From: Rothia sp. HMSC078H08
GTDB taxonomy: Bacteria > Actinomycetota > Actinomycetes > Actinomycetales > Micrococcaceae
Reading direction: 5' to 3'
Length of the DNA stretch: 64,000 nucleotides
Assembly (NCBI RefSeq): GCF_001808955.1
Contig: NZ_KV795257.1
Coordinates: 283,127 to 347,126, forward strand
Made by a program: the position numbers and the translations under genes
Shown here: positions 1-9,885 of the stretch, one piece after another
Layout: each line of letters begins with the position of its first letter
Position numbering within the stretch: position 1 is the first letter of the stretch
Notes under the pieces: model-generated
The model's input: the letters and a program-made list of their open reading frames with translations, nothing else
What the model was told of the DNA's origin: nothing
Database searches by the model: none

Positions 1-1392
1 AGAATCGGGGGTCGCCACCTCAACAGGCTGCGCCTCCCCGGTGCGGTACCCAAGAGCCGAGGAAGACTCGGTAGCGGAACCACCCGAGGGGCGCGGAACA
101 GAAATCGTGGCGTCATTAGTACCCGGAGCCATAGCGGTATCAGCCTGAATACCGCGGGTCTTAGACGTAGAACCCGCAGCGGGTGCCTTCGCGCCGGATG
201 CGTTCGCAGTCTCAGAGGCAGTCGAAGGAGAGGCGGAAGACTCCACAGCTGGGTTACCCTCGTCCTTAGAGGAAGAATTAGATGACGAGCCACCATTCTC
301 GGCAGACGCCTGGGTCACCGTAAAACGCACCGTATTGAGCTGAAGGTTGCCATCATCGCCTGCGTCGAAAGCCGCCACCAGGTAGGTCTTACCGATCTGC
401 AGGGACGCACCGGGCACGCCAATCACAGCCTCGAAAGCGCCCGCAGAAATGGATTCCGGGCCAACATGAACAATGGCGAGCGCATCACCAACAGTGTTGC
501 CGTTGGTGTCGATTTCCATGACAATCAGGTCGTAGCCCTTGTCATTCCGGGGGAAGTTCGTGGCGCGGACCGTGACGGGCTTCGTGTCATCCTGAGAGTC
601 GCCCTGCGAATCCTGAATGGATAGGTGCGCTTTGCCATCCCTCTGGTTCATCGGATCGTACACGCTGTTGTCTTCGGAGATAACGTACTGCCCAGAATCA
701 TGGTTCTGCGGGTTATCTACAGTACGGCGAACCGTGTCATCGCTCGTATCGGTGGATGACGTAGCGGTGGGCGACGGCAGGTTCACCGCTTCGGGGGTCG
801 GCTGAGCAGTCGCCTCGCCGGTTTCTGCTTCTTCACGCTCAATATCGACCGGCGGTTCGGTGGGCTTTGCTTTGCCGTTGCGCGGGTCAGCGGTCTGGAC
901 CAGGCGGTTGCCCTGCTCGGTCACAAAGAATTCGTAGGAGACACCGTGCGCGGTATCCTCCAGAACGATCACGTACACGACGTTCGAGTCCGTCGCCGGG
1001 CTCATCAGGAGGCGGAACTCCCCCTCCTTGGTTCCCTCAGTTAGGGTCGGGCTCTCCAGGACGGAGCCACCGTACTCACCGGAAGGGGTGTAGAAGTTCA
1101 CGTCAACCAGCACGCTGGAAGCCTCCAGCCCCTCAGGGAAGCCCGTCCAGCGCAGGAGGTAGCTGCCGTCCTTGAGCTGCGCCTTCATGGTGATTGTGGA
1201 GGCTGCGCCCTGCACCTGCTGATTGTCTTCAGCCTGGTTCGGGGTTGCGGTCAGGGTGGCGGTTTTTTGCACGGCAGAGTGCGTCGTGACGGGTGCCTCC
1301 GCCGCGACAGAGGGTACAACAAGCCCGCACTGAAGCCCCGCAGCCAAAATGGTTGCGGTGACAATACGGTGCTTCGCTGAATAAATACTCAT
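1..1392 (-). CDS. Secreted surface protein, member 1 of the tandem array (3' end outside window)
   Basis: At least 464 residues are visible and the frame is open through base 1, so the C-terminus is missing. The start is an ATG with a weak ribosome binding site. A signal peptide occupies about residues 1-31 (hydrophobic core, then an A-A cleavage region). Two beta-rich modules follow: about 58-155 and 253-362. The second has the array's hallmark: a GYDLIV core, then D-x-NGN-x-x-GDAL, a short loop, and a GAF/VPG/GKTY segment. A Pro/Thr/Ser linker separates them and a Ser/Ala-rich stalk begins after the second. Homology to the next four array genes is read directly from these motifs. The function is unknown; a wall-exposed adhesin-like role is inference. 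Whether it ends in an anchor cannot be seen here. Confidence 0.75.
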   Translation of the reverse strand, partial: MSIYSAKHRIVTATILAAGLQCGLVVPSVAAEAPVTTHSAVQKTATLTATPNQAEDNQQVQGAASTITMKAQLKDGSYLLRWTGFPEGLEASSVLVDVNFYTPSGEYGGSVLESPTLTEGTKEGEFRLLMSPATDSNVVYVIVLEDTAHGVSYEFFVTEQGNRLVQTADPRNGKAKPTEPPVDIEREEAETGEATAQPTPEAVNLPSPTATSSTDTSDDTVRRTVDNPQNHDSGQYVISEDNSVYDPMNQRDGKAHLSIQDSQGDSQDDTKPVTVRATNFPRNDKGYDLIVMEIDTNGNTVGDALAIVHVGPESISAGAFEAVIGVPGASLQIGKTYLVAAFDAGDDGNLQLNTVRFTVTQASAENGGSSSNSSSKDEGNPAVESSASPSTASETANASGAKAPAAGSTSKTRGIQADTAMAPGTNDATISVPRPSGGSATESSSALGYRTGEAQPVEVATPDS

Positions 1393-1730
1393 GCAATGCG
1401 TCTTTTCGTGGTGGAAATGTGCGCACTATTGCTTGTTCTTCACGTGCCGCGTGGAGCCCTTCGGGCGCGTCATGTACCCGGATTCGTCGTACCATGCTCC
1501 GCTTCGTATTTCAGGTGGTGAAGACCTGACAATAGCTCGCATCTATTTATCGGTTATTTCAACCCTATCACGAACCTTAAGGTTTATTCACGCGAGGGTA
1601 GAGTTTTTTTGAACACCCTGAACACGCGACTCGCCCCCGCTATCTGCACCTACAGATAGCGGGGGCGAGCATTCCTCATGAAACGAAAAACATACTATAC
1701 AGGGCCGGCAGAAAACGCCTGACTAGCGCA
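1393..1730. other. Intergenic spacer between array members 1 and 2
   Basis: This spacer should hold the promoter of the minus-strand gene starting at 1392. I see no convincing coding potential. The only strong structure is the hairpin at 1630-1669. Confidence 0.6.
1630..1669 (-). terminator. Strong GC-rich hairpin downstream of array member 2
   Basis: A perfect 17-bp inverted repeat (arms 1630-1646 and 1653-1669) with a 6-nt loop lies about 60 bases past the stop of the gene ending at 1731. No clear U-run follows it, so it may stop transcription or stabilise the 3' end. Confidence 0.6.
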
Positions 1731-3578
1731 TTAGCCGCCCAAGAAACCGCGGCGGTGAGCCATCCAGGCGGCACCAACCACGAGCGCCAAACCAACGCCA
1801 CCAAGAGCCCAGAAGGCAACACCGTGCTGAGCAACCTCTTCACTCGCAGGAGCCGCAGTGGAAACCGCAGCCTTCACGCCGTCCTGACGGTCAGCGTTCG
1901 AGTACACCTGGGTGGTGTTCGAGTGCACCGCAGCGGAACGAGTGTTAGGCTCCGAGTGAATGACGGGAGTAAAACCCTTATTACCATTACCGGATTTCGA
2001 CGAAGCCGCCTTTTCTTCATCGGTCAGAGCGTCCAGGTTTGCGGCAACAGCAATAGACGCCGGGTCAGAACCCGAGCTATACGCCGAAATCTGGTTAGTG
2101 CGGGTCGGTTCAAAAGCCGAACGCGGGCTCATCGTGCGCGCCTGAGCCAAAGTCTGCAGAGCCTGACGCTGACGCTCAGCCTTCGCTTCCTTAGCCTTGG
2201 ACATGGCGCTCACCGCATCCAGGGTGGAGCGGGGCGCGCTCGCGGCAGACTGACCCGAGCCCGACTGGGTTGCGTCAGAACGAGTCGAGACGGCGTTATT
2301 GGAGACGGCGCTAGTAGCAGCCGAGGGGCTACCCTGAGTGGCACCGGTCGCCTCGGCCGCATTGGCGCTGGGCGTGAGCGATGCGCTTGCATCCTGGCGA
2401 GGCGACTCATCTTTCGTCAAGGAGGTTGAGTTGCCGGTCGCCTCGCCACTGACCTTGAATCGCACCGAGACAACTTCTTCCGCATACTCAGTATCGTCCG
2501 CACGCACCAGGTAGGCGGTGTACACCGAGCCGGTCTTCAGCAGAGAGCCGGGCATGCCAATCTCTTCTTTGAACGCGCCATTCACAATGCGATCAGAGCT
2601 GATGTGCGTAATGGACAGCGCATCACCCTTATGGTTGCCACTCATGTCGGTTTCAACCACAATCAGGTCGTAGCCAGCCGCATTCGCAGCCAGACGCGCT
2701 GCACTGATAGTCACCGGCTTGGTTTCCTTATCGGAGCGAACCTCAGCATACGCAACCTTCAGTTCCGTAGCGCTCAGGGTCTGAATATCGCGAGAAGAGG
2801 TCGATCCGCCGGGGATCTGCTCCAGCTTCTGCGTGTGGGTTTCGGAGTTCGGGTTTTCAGCAGACTCGGAAGGCGCCTCAGTCTTAACCTTATCCCTGCT
2901 ACCCTTCTGATCTGCAGCCTGCTGGTTCTTCTGCTCCTCTTCACGGAGCTTTTCCATCGTCTTCAGCTCGTCAATGGTCGGCACCTGGTGGGCAGTTTCC
3001 TTCTTATCCACCATTACCTCGTCAGAGTCGTCCTCTACCGGGATAGTATGCGGCACGAGAGAGCCCTCAGAGATCATGAATTCGCCGTAGCCCGCATCGG
3101 AGGTCACCAGGTCCATGACACTCATGGAGTAGTAGCCTTCCTGGGGCATCTGCGGCATCTCAAAGGTGACCAGCATGGAGCCGTCGTCAGCACGCTCAAC
3201 CTGCAGTGCGGACGGCTCGTAGGTATCAGATCCGAGCACCGTGCCGGTGGTGCCGTAGTACTGCATTACCAGGTACACCCTAGAGGCATCGCCCACGTAG
3301 CCGCCCTCATAGAGGGGGGCGAGCTTAATGGTTGCCTGACCGTCCTTGATGGACTGAATCTGAATCTCAATGGTATCGACCTCAATTTCGAGGTCTTCGT
3401 AGGGGCAGCTTGAATTAAATTCGCTATTAACCAAAGCCGCCAGGCAATCATTCACGTTAATTGCTTCAGCCTCTACTGCGGAGGCGCCAGGAAGCACAAA
3501 AGCGCTTGCACCTAAAGCGGCGGCAAGCGAAAGAGCATGAATGCGTTTCGGAAGTCGAGTGATAGTCATGTGCGCCAT
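1731..3578 (-). CDS. Secreted membrane-anchored surface protein, array member 2
   Basis: 615 residues. The signal peptide spans about 1-34 and cleaves after an ASA site. The first beta-rich module (about 60-170) is preceded by two cysteines (C45, C58), the only ones in the protein, possibly a disulfide. A charged linker (about 180-265, rich in E, K and Q) leads to the second module at about 273-378, which carries the GYDLIV, NHKGDAL and PGSLLKTGSVY motifs shared with the neighbours. A Ser/Ala/Thr-rich stalk (380-575) precedes one transmembrane helix and a short basic tail. No LPXTG or LAXTG motif precedes the helix, so it is probably membrane-retained rather than sortase-linked. An alternative ATG lies three codons inside the chosen start. 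The function is unknown. Confidence 0.8.
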   Translation of the reverse strand: MAHMTITRLPKRIHALSLAAALGASAFVLPGASAVEAEAINVNDCLAALVNSEFNSSCPYEDLEIEVDTIEIQIQSIKDGQATIKLAPLYEGGYVGDASRVYLVMQYYGTTGTVLGSDTYEPSALQVERADDGSMLVTFEMPQMPQEGYYSMSVMDLVTSDAGYGEFMISEGSLVPHTIPVEDDSDEVMVDKKETAHQVPTIDELKTMEKLREEEQKNQQAADQKGSRDKVKTEAPSESAENPNSETHTQKLEQIPGGSTSSRDIQTLSATELKVAYAEVRSDKETKPVTISAARLAANAAGYDLIVVETDMSGNHKGDALSITHISSDRIVNGAFKEEIGMPGSLLKTGSVYTAYLVRADDTEYAEEVVSVRFKVSGEATGNSTSLTKDESPRQDASASLTPSANAAEATGATQGSPSAATSAVSNNAVSTRSDATQSGSGQSAASAPRSTLDAVSAMSKAKEAKAERQRQALQTLAQARTMSPRSAFEPTRTNQISAYSSGSDPASIAVAANLDALTDEEKAASSKSGNGNKGFTPVIHSEPNTRSAAVHSNTTQVYSNADRQDGVKAAVSTAAPASEEVAQHGVAFWALGGVGLALVVGAAWMAHRRGFLGG

Positions 3579-4017
3579 TTCGATCGATGTAGGCGCAAAG
3601 CGTGGACTAGGGAAGGCTCACCACAAGCCGGTGTTTCTATCCAAGTATTTGCGCACCAGTACGTCGGTTACACCCTAGCCTAACACGGATATTGCACTTA
3701 ATGTTGCATTGCATTCATGTGCTAAAACTTTATGTCGCAATAATTACCGAAATAAAAGGGAATTAATTACTTTACTGAGATATAAATAACGCAAAATTCG
3801 AATGTCAAAATATATTCTCCAGAGTGCACCAAAAAGAGATTATTACACCGCCCCAAGGCGCACCAGACCACCGCGCAATAGAGTCAAACATCCGGGCACG
3901 CAGAAGGCGCCCCACCGAACACGCACCCACACGGCACGCACCCGACAGAGCGCCTCCCACTCAACAACTCCCCTACAGAGAGCCACGCCTCACAGCGCTA
4001 AGCGGCAAATAGCTGAA
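3579..4017. other. AT-rich spacer between array members 2 and 3
   Basis: About 440 bases separate two minus-strand surface genes. The part from 3700 to 3800 is much more AT-rich than its surroundings, as expected for the promoter of the gene starting at 3578. I see no gene here. Confidence 0.5.
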
Positions 4018-5832
4018 CTACTCAGCACCCAGTTCCTCAGCACCCTCAAGGCGGCGACGATACACATTAACCGCAACAGCAGTACCCACAAAGGCAACCG
4101 AACCCAGCAGAGCAATACTCAGCGGCAAGGTACCCTCCGGCAGCGGGCCATTATCCTGAGCGCTCGCCTCCAGCTTCGAACCGGCAGAATCACCGCGCGA
4201 CTTCGAGCTACGCGTATAGAAACTACCCGAACCTGCAGCACCCACATTCTCCTGAGGCGAAGCAACAGTCACCGTCTCACCCTCAGCAGACTGGTAACCC
4301 AACAGGTTCACCACGGTACGCCCCGGCAACATCACCGCATAACCAGACATCACCATCGTCGAAGGAACCACCGCAGTCTCAGCCACAGAATTACGAGCCT
4401 GCGCGGTAATCGCACGCGCCGACTGCTGCGCCTGCACAATATAGCCCAGAGCGCTATCCACCGACGGGATCTTAGCAACAGAATCAGTCACCAAATCTTG
4501 AGCATCCGCAGAGGCACCTGAAGAATCCACAGTGCTCACGCGACCCGAAGGGGCCGAAGGGCTCACACGCTGATTCGCATCAGAAATCATCGGGACCTGC
4601 GGGTGAACAACAGTATTCGTAGGCTTCGGAGCCGGATCAACAGGAACCGCACGCTGAATCACGCTCACACCAAAAGCACTGGTCGCCATGAGCTGCAGCT
4701 CCTCAGTGGAGTTACCACCCACCACAACCACACGGTAGCGCTTACCCGCATGCAAAGAGGTACCGGGAACCTTCAAATCAGCAGAGAAAGAAGCATCAGT
4801 CACCTGCTGAGGGCTCACATGCGTGGTCGCCAGCGGTGAACCCACGGCACCGCCGTCAGCAGGCATTTCAAAGACCATCACGTCATAGCCCAGGCCGCTC
4901 TCCGCCACGTTCCTAGCGCGCACGCTAATCGGCTGCAGCTCATCCGATCCGCGCAGCTCTGCGGTAGAAATTTCCAGGGTCGCCTCACGGGTCTCCGCGG
5001 GAGCCCGATCGGAGCGGGAGTGCACCAGCAGACGATCCTCGGTCACCTCAGCGGGTGCCGCATCATCGGTAGAAGAACTCACCGAAGCAGAAGCACTGGC
5101 AGACGCACTCACCGAGGCGCTAGCAGATGCACTCGCAGAAGGACGAGCCGAAACTTTCTGCGATGCAGACGGCGCTTCAGAAGGTACCGGGGCGACCGTC
5201 GGGCGCGGGCTATCCTTCGCGGCGCTCGGGGATGCACTGGGGCTCAGGGACACCTCGGGGGTGGGATTCGCCTCCACGCGGTTAGCACGGGGAACGCCTG
5301 GGGTGTCAGGGAAGAAAATGTTCTGGCGGCTCGCCAGAATCTCGTCAACGGTCGCGCCCTGTTCAGGCATGAACTCAACCGAAATAGCATCCTTGGTGCT
5401 CAGGTTCTGCACCTCAACCATGTACGGCTGCTCAACGTTCAGGCGCTGGTGAATACTGACCTCTAGCGCACCCTCATCGTTCAGAGAGGCAGTCATCTGG
5501 GAGGCAGGCACGGTCATCGCCGCCATGATACCATCGTCAACGGAAATAGCGACCAGGCGAACCCTCAGATTCTCCAAAGAGGTTACACCGGTCAACGACA
5601 GCAGGGTGTAGTCATTGCTCTGAGCAACCAGGTCCAGGGTAATGTCGTGGCTAACCACATCGGTGGCAACGGCGATGGGAAGTTCAGGCTTCGGGGTCTG
5701 CTGAGTCTGCGCGTGAGCGGCAGAGGCAAAGGTGGCAGGGGCCAGAGTTGCAGGCGCGACGGAGCCGCCCAAACCGAGGGCGGCAGACGCTACTAGCGCC
5801 GCGCCGCGAGCAGTTCGCTGCGTGGAAAACAT
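4018..5832 (-). CDS. Secreted membrane-anchored surface protein, array member 3
   Basis: 604 residues from the ATG at 5832, which sits behind an AGGTGA ribosome binding site; a GTG six bases upstream overlaps that site and is less likely. The signal peptide covers about 1-42 (cleavage near AHAQ). Module 1 is at about 50-155 and module 2 at about 284-392, the latter with the GYDVMV, PGTSLHAGKRY signature of the family. Between them lies a Pro/Ser linker ending in an (SA)n tract (228-255). After module 2 comes a stalk, then one transmembrane helix and an R/E-rich tail. Just before the helix is LPEGT, which resembles an LPXTG motif with the last two residues exchanged; I do not count it as a sorting signal. 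The function is unknown. Confidence 0.8.
   Translation of the reverse strand: MFSTQRTARGAALVASAALGLGGSVAPATLAPATFASAAHAQTQQTPKPELPIAVATDVVSHDITLDLVAQSNDYTLLSLTGVTSLENLRVRLVAISVDDGIMAAMTVPASQMTASLNDEGALEVSIHQRLNVEQPYMVEVQNLSTKDAISVEFMPEQGATVDEILASRQNIFFPDTPGVPRANRVEANPTPEVSLSPSASPSAAKDSPRPTVAPVPSEAPSASQKVSARPSASASASASVSASASASASVSSSTDDAAPAEVTEDRLLVHSRSDRAPAETREATLEISTAELRGSDELQPISVRARNVAESGLGYDVMVFEMPADGGAVGSPLATTHVSPQQVTDASFSADLKVPGTSLHAGKRYRVVVVGGNSTEELQLMATSAFGVSVIQRAVPVDPAPKPTNTVVHPQVPMISDANQRVSPSAPSGRVSTVDSSGASADAQDLVTDSVAKIPSVDSALGYIVQAQQSARAITAQARNSVAETAVVPSTMVMSGYAVMLPGRTVVNLLGYQSAEGETVTVASPQENVGAAGSGSFYTRSSKSRGDSAGSKLEASAQDNGPLPEGTLPLSIALLGSVAFVGTAVAVNVYRRRLEGAEELGAE
5068..5151 (-). 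repeat. Ser-Ala dipeptide repeat tract in array member 3
   Basis: The codons specify an almost pure run of alternating Ser and Ala (residues 228-255), with a hexanucleotide-like DNA periodicity. It is a flexible linker and a plausible site for length variation by slippage. Confidence 0.8.
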
Positions 5833-6043
5833 GGTCACCTATTTTCGTGAGTGAGTGTGATGAATCGTCGTGTGACTCCTGCGCCCAAAGGTCGGAAGTA
5901 GGCACAGAATAACGGTTCTCTGATATCGGTGACCGGAGGCGCTTCACAGCGACTCCTCACCTCGGGTGAACGAGGTGGTAAAGAGTGATAGTACCGTCTA
6001 TGACAGCACTCTAAATTATAGGTATAACCTTAGAAAAAGTTAA

Positions 6044-6089
6044 AGATGTAGGGACGCCCGAATCTTGCATTTCGGACATCCCTACATCT
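6044..6089 (-). terminator. Terminator of array member 4
   Basis: An 11-bp stem (6044-6054 with 6079-6089) encloses an inner CCGAA/TTCGG stem. On the minus strand a T-rich stretch follows. It lies about 40 bases past the stop at 6130. Confidence 0.75.
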
Positions 6090-6129
6090 ATATGCATATT
6101 TTGCCTAGTGGGGCAATAATTGACCCGTT

Positions 6130-8115
6130 TTAGCGGCGAGAACTGAGCTGCATCTCACTACGGCGACGGCGGCTCAAACGCATACCGGCAAGCAGTGACA
6201 GCGATCCAGCGGCACTAATGACCAACATATTGGAGGCGCCAGTAGCCGCCAGCTGCTCACGCTTCTGCTGGGCACCGGAGGCAACCTTCTGGGAGCCAGA
6301 TGCCTGTGCTTCGACCTTCTGCGCGTTGCCCTTCTGCGCTTCAGTCTTCTGCACAGAGGTATTCTGTGCAGAAACATTCTGCGCGGGAGCACCCTGAACA
6401 CCAGCCGGAGCGTCCTTCTTCTGCTCAGAACCGCTCTCCCCCGCCTTCTGCTCGGTAACAGAAGCCTGATCAGCCGCAGGCTCAGTAGGCACCGAAGCAT
6501 CGACCGCGGGAGTCTCGACAGCGGGAGCGTCGGCTACGGGAGCCTCGACAGTGGGCGCATCCTGCTCGGGGGCCGCGGGCAAGCTATCCACGCTATCGCG
6601 CTCGACGGTAAAGCCGCCATTGACCATGCGCACAGTACCCTGCTCATCCTCCGCCACGGCGCTCACACGGTAGGTGGCACCGGGCTTGAGCTCCGAGCCG
6701 GGAATCTGTACCTGTGCAGTGAAAGCACCGGAGTCGTCAATCTCAGAGACGTCAGCCGACGCAATCACGCCGCCGGTAGCTACTCCGTATTCATCGATAG
6801 CGCTAACCATCAGGTGCACCGAGCTGACGCCGGTGAAGCCCTCTCCACGCAGGGTCAGGGTCTTTGCGGAATCGTTTTCGGGAACTACGGTTTCTTCTAC
6901 GTGCAGGCGGGCGGTCATCACGGGGTTAGAGGTGTTGTTCTGTTCTTCAGTGGTGTCGTGGACGCGGTCAAAGCGAGTGTCGCGCGGCAGGCTGTAGTGG
7001 CGGCGCGGGTCATCCTCGGGCAATACGTGGTCGAACTTCTCGACGGGGCTCACGGCAACTACCTGCTCAGAATCAGCCTGGGCGTTCTGCGCGGGCTGCG
7101 CCTCCTCTGCAGACTGCTTCTTCTCAAACTGTGCCTGCTCCGCCATTGCACGCTCAGCGGTCGCAACCGGAGCGGAGCCATTCTGTACATTCCAACCATT
7201 CATGAAGGGAACCTCAACTTCCTGGGCGGTGTAACCATTAGCGGCAGAGGGCGCAACCTCAACGCTCAGCACGTAGCGCAGGTCTTCGTGAACAGCCTGC
7301 ACTTCTTCCAGCCTGGATCCGGGCACTTCAATGCCGTCCAGGAGGGTGCCGTTCATAACGTCGGCGCGCGCGGGAGAGGCAGCGAGCAGGATGCGGTTAC
7401 CCTGGCTATCCAGGGCGTAGGCGTAGGTCATGACTTCGAAAGCCTGCGCCTCACCCAGACCGGTGACTTTGTAGACGACAAGGTTCTTATCCTGCGGGAT
7501 TTCCAGCTGCCCCGAAAGAATCCGAGCATTGAGCGGCTCATCCTGGGTGTCGGCGGGCAGCACTTCCAGCGGTGCGGAGGAGTTGTAGGAGGGGTCCTCG
7601 GTTGCGTAGCCCTTACCGGGGTCGACCACAGCAGTTGCGACGACGTACTGCTGGTTGGGGTCGAGGGTACCTGCGGGCAGGGTCAACTGGGTGCTGAAGC
7701 GGCCACCGTCCACATCGAGTTCGGGTACGAGGGTCATCGTCACTGCGGAGCCGCGACCCAGTGCGTAGAGGGGGTACTGGCGGTATTCGCTCACGTACAC
7801 CGCCACACCGTAACGTTCAACGGCACCGCCGGTGAAGCCTTCACCGGTGACGGTAATGCTCTGGGAACGTGCCGGGTTAATGACGACGCCCTGCTCGACG
7901 TACACCTGCGGGGAGGTTTGGGTGGCAACGTTTTCGATGGGGGTTGCGTTTGTTGCGGAGGGGGGATTGTCGGGTTCTACCGCAGTCGATGAAGCAATTC
8001 CGCCAGTATTTTGCACCTGCACATCTGCGTGCGCAGCACCAACACCGGTAACGGACAGGACGGATGCAGCAATAGCGGCTGTTGCTCGGGTTTTTGAGTG
8101 AGCGGGTTCGGGCAT
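6130..8115 (-). CDS. LAXTG surface protein, array member 4 (three modules)
   Basis: 661 residues from the ATG at 8115, chosen because an AAAAGG site precedes it and the signal peptide (about 1-30, cleavage near AHA-D) begins there; the frame is open 33 codons further upstream. Three beta-rich modules: about 72-188 (contains TGEGFTGG and YGVAVYVSE, reminiscent of the Ig-like modules accompanying HtaA-type surface proteins), 195-310, and 400-505 (RGEGFTG, IPGSELKPGATY). A stalk follows: acidic Pro/Ala/Val repeats, then Gln-Asn/Lys pentads. The C-terminus has LAATG at 622-626, a hydrophobic helix and a basic tail, the layout of a sortase substrate. Class E sortases of actinobacteria recognise LAXTG, so covalent attachment to peptidoglycan is likely. 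Ligand unknown. Confidence 0.85.
   Translation of the reverse strand: MPEPAHSKTRATAAIAASVLSVTGVGAAHADVQVQNTGGIASSTAVEPDNPPSATNATPIENVATQTSPQVYVEQGVVINPARSQSITVTGEGFTGGAVERYGVAVYVSEYRQYPLYALGRGSAVTMTLVPELDVDGGRFSTQLTLPAGTLDPNQQYVVATAVVDPGKGYATEDPSYNSSAPLEVLPADTQDEPLNARILSGQLEIPQDKNLVVYKVTGLGEAQAFEVMTYAYALDSQGNRILLAASPARADVMNGTLLDGIEVPGSRLEEVQAVHEDLRYVLSVEVAPSAANGYTAQEVEVPFMNGWNVQNGSAPVATAERAMAEQAQFEKKQSAEEAQPAQNAQADSEQVVAVSPVEKFDHVLPEDDPRRHYSLPRDTRFDRVHDTTEEQNNTSNPVMTARLHVEETVVPENDSAKTLTLRGEGFTGVSSVHLMVSAIDEYGVATGGVIASADVSEIDDSGAFTAQVQIPGSELKPGATYRVSAVAEDEQGTVRMVNGGFTVERDSVDSLPAAPEQDAPTVEAPVADAPAVETPAVDASVPTEPAADQASVTEQKAGESGSEQKKDAPAGVQGAPAQNVSAQNTSVQKTEAQKGNAQKVEAQASGSQKVASGAQQKREQLAATGASNMLVISAAGSLSLLAGMRLSRRRRSEMQLSSRR
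6301..6384 (-). repeat. Imperfect 15-bp repeats in array member 4
   Basis: Pentapeptide repeats of the form x-x-A/V-Q-N/K are encoded at residues 578-605, visible in DNA as recurring ttctgcgc-like units. They form part of the stalk just before the sorting signal. Confidence 0.7.
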
Positions 8116-8664
8116 GGAACACACCTTTTCTGTGAGTGTGAACGATACCCTCCGGAGGGTGCCACGGATCGAAGCTGGACGGGTGTCTCTTCGGGATTGA
8201 CCGCTATAACGCACGGACTAGTCATAACATTCCTGTAATGGTGGAAGTTACCGCGAAGGGAATCGCTCTATTTATCGGTAATTCCACACTAACAATACTT
8301 TTTAGGTTATTGCTGTAAATACGCTTTACGTCCTGACTATTTTCTTGTGCAATAACCCACATGGAATATTTTTTACTCTCCGGAACAGTATCAAGAGTAC
8401 TCAAATTGCATGGACTAGGCGAAATTTTTCAACTCTCCCTTGAGGCTCAAGGTTTTATTGCATGCATATGCAGTTTTAATGGATTTGAGATAAAAATATT
8501 CTGCACATCCATGCATTTAATTTATTTCTTTTAAGTGAAAAAATTGCAGGTCACAGCGCTTTTCCCGCACATTGATTAAAAGCGTGCGTACCAATAACCA
8601 CGCACAAAATAACCCAGCAAAATGATTCCGCCACCCCACCCCAGCACCCTCAGTAATAAACTCC
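8116..8664. other. AT-rich spacer upstream of array member 4
   Basis: About 550 bases, markedly AT-rich from 8230 to 8560, between the surface gene starting at 8115 and the 3' end of the oxidoreductase gene. A small CTTGAGGCTCAAG hairpin near 8440 is the only structure seen. It probably contains the promoter of array member 4. Short open frames here have no ribosome binding site or recognisable content. Confidence 0.5.
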
Positions 8665-9672
8665 CTATGAATCGGTAATACGAACGACTCTCTTGCCACG
8701 CGTATGGCCAGCCTTCAAATCGCGGTAGGCTGCACGGACGTCCTCAATCGTGAACCCGTACACGCGATCCAGCCGAATTGACACTTTTCCCTCAGTAACC
8801 AGCTCGGCTAGGGCTTCAAAATCCCCGTGTTCCGAGTGGCGGGGGCCGGTAAACTGCGCTCCCCGGATCATGACCTTGGGCGAAGGAACGAGAGTTCCAA
8901 TGTCTTTACCCTTCAGACCCAGCGAGAATGCCAAGCTGACGTAGTCGCCACCATAGCAGTCCAGGAACTTCGTCACGCGGCCCTCAGCAGCTTTGAGCAC
9001 ACGCTCCCTAACGCCCTCACCGTAGGCAACCGGAACAGCACCCAGCGACCTAACAAATTCGGCATTCGCAGCCCCCGCGATTCCGACGACCCGTGCGCCA
9101 CGAGCCACCGCATACTGCACAGCGGTGGACCCAATTCCGCCCGAGGCTGCAGAAATGACCACAGTATCGCCCGCACCCACGCCAATATGGCGGAAGGCGC
9201 CTCCCACGGTCAAGGCCGCGACACCCATTGCAGCGGCATGGTCAAAATCAATGGAGGCGGGCTTAAGCGCAATATCACCGGTATTCACACAAATTTCCGT
9301 AGCTAGAGACCCCCTCTTGGTACCCAGACCGGGGGCACTAACAATGGTTCCGAAGACCTCGTCACCCACATGGTAACCCGATACGCCGGGCCCCACCTCG
9401 AGCACCGTGCCGGAGAAATCACGCCCTACTCCACGAGGGAACTGCGATTTCTTTGATTCAAACCAACGGCGGGGGTTCCTGATTTTCATGACGCGCGAGA
9501 GCATCCTGAGCTGCGGAGCGCCCTCAAAGATCTTATAGTCCACAGGGTTCAGGCCGACCGCATGCACCGCAATCTTTACCTGCCCCTCCCCCGGAATCTC
9601 CTCCGGTACACTCACGAACTTCAGATTCTCCACGGGCCCAAAGTGGTCGTACTGTACTGCCTGTACACTCAT
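8665..9672 (-). CDS. Quinone oxidoreductase-like zinc-independent alcohol dehydrogenase (MDR family)
   Basis: 335 residues, the usual length. The N-terminal GroES-like domain has the G-L-N-P-V-D-Y-K signature of quinone-oxidoreductase-type members, and the NAD(P)H-binding Rossmann domain has the SAASGGIGSTAVQYA stretch near the middle. The zinc-ligand cysteines of classical alcohol dehydrogenases are absent, which fits the QOR/YhdH-like branch. Cytoplasmic and presumably NADPH-dependent; the substrate cannot be inferred. The start ATG follows a GAGGAA site. It is in the same orientation as the surface genes but separated from both by long spacers, so I see no functional link to them. Confidence 0.88.
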   Translation of the reverse strand: MSVQAVQYDHFGPVENLKFVSVPEEIPGEGQVKIAVHAVGLNPVDYKIFEGAPQLRMLSRVMKIRNPRRWFESKKSQFPRGVGRDFSGTVLEVGPGVSGYHVGDEVFGTIVSAPGLGTKRGSLATEICVNTGDIALKPASIDFDHAAAMGVAALTVGGAFRHIGVGAGDTVVISAASGGIGSTAVQYAVARGARVVGIAGAANAEFVRSLGAVPVAYGEGVRERVLKAAEGRVTKFLDCYGGDYVSLAFSLGLKGKDIGTLVPSPKVMIRGAQFTGPRHSEHGDFEALAELVTEGKVSIRLDRVYGFTIEDVRAAYRDLKAGHTRGKRVVRITDS

Positions 9673-9800
9673 CGTTTCTCATTCCTCTCTCTTCCCAATT
9701 CGGGACTCCAAAACTCACAGACTCAGGAAACCCGCAACAAACAAATCTGCACCGGTTTGCCCGTCTCATGCGGTTATTACATTCCGCAAAATACCGCCTA

Positions 9801-9857
9801 AACGCCCTCGCGGTCTCCTAGGAATATTTTATTCCCAAAGAGACCGCGAGGGCGTTT
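9801..9857 (-). terminator. Terminator of array member 5
   Basis: An 18-bp perfect stem (9800-9817 with 9840-9857) with an AT-rich loop lies about 30 bases past the stop at 9886. It also separates this gene from the promoter of the oxidoreductase. Confidence 0.8.
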
Positions 9858-9885
9858 CATAAGACTCTATACGAAAGGATAAACC

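Noticed and set aside
1755..2429. Plus-strand open frame antisense to array member 2
   Set aside because: Arg-rich, no ribosome binding site; a shadow of the high-GC coding strand.
3802..4521. Plus-strand open frame near 3.8-4.5 kb
   Set aside because: Basic, repetitive composition mirroring the stalk of the gene on the other strand; no support for translation.
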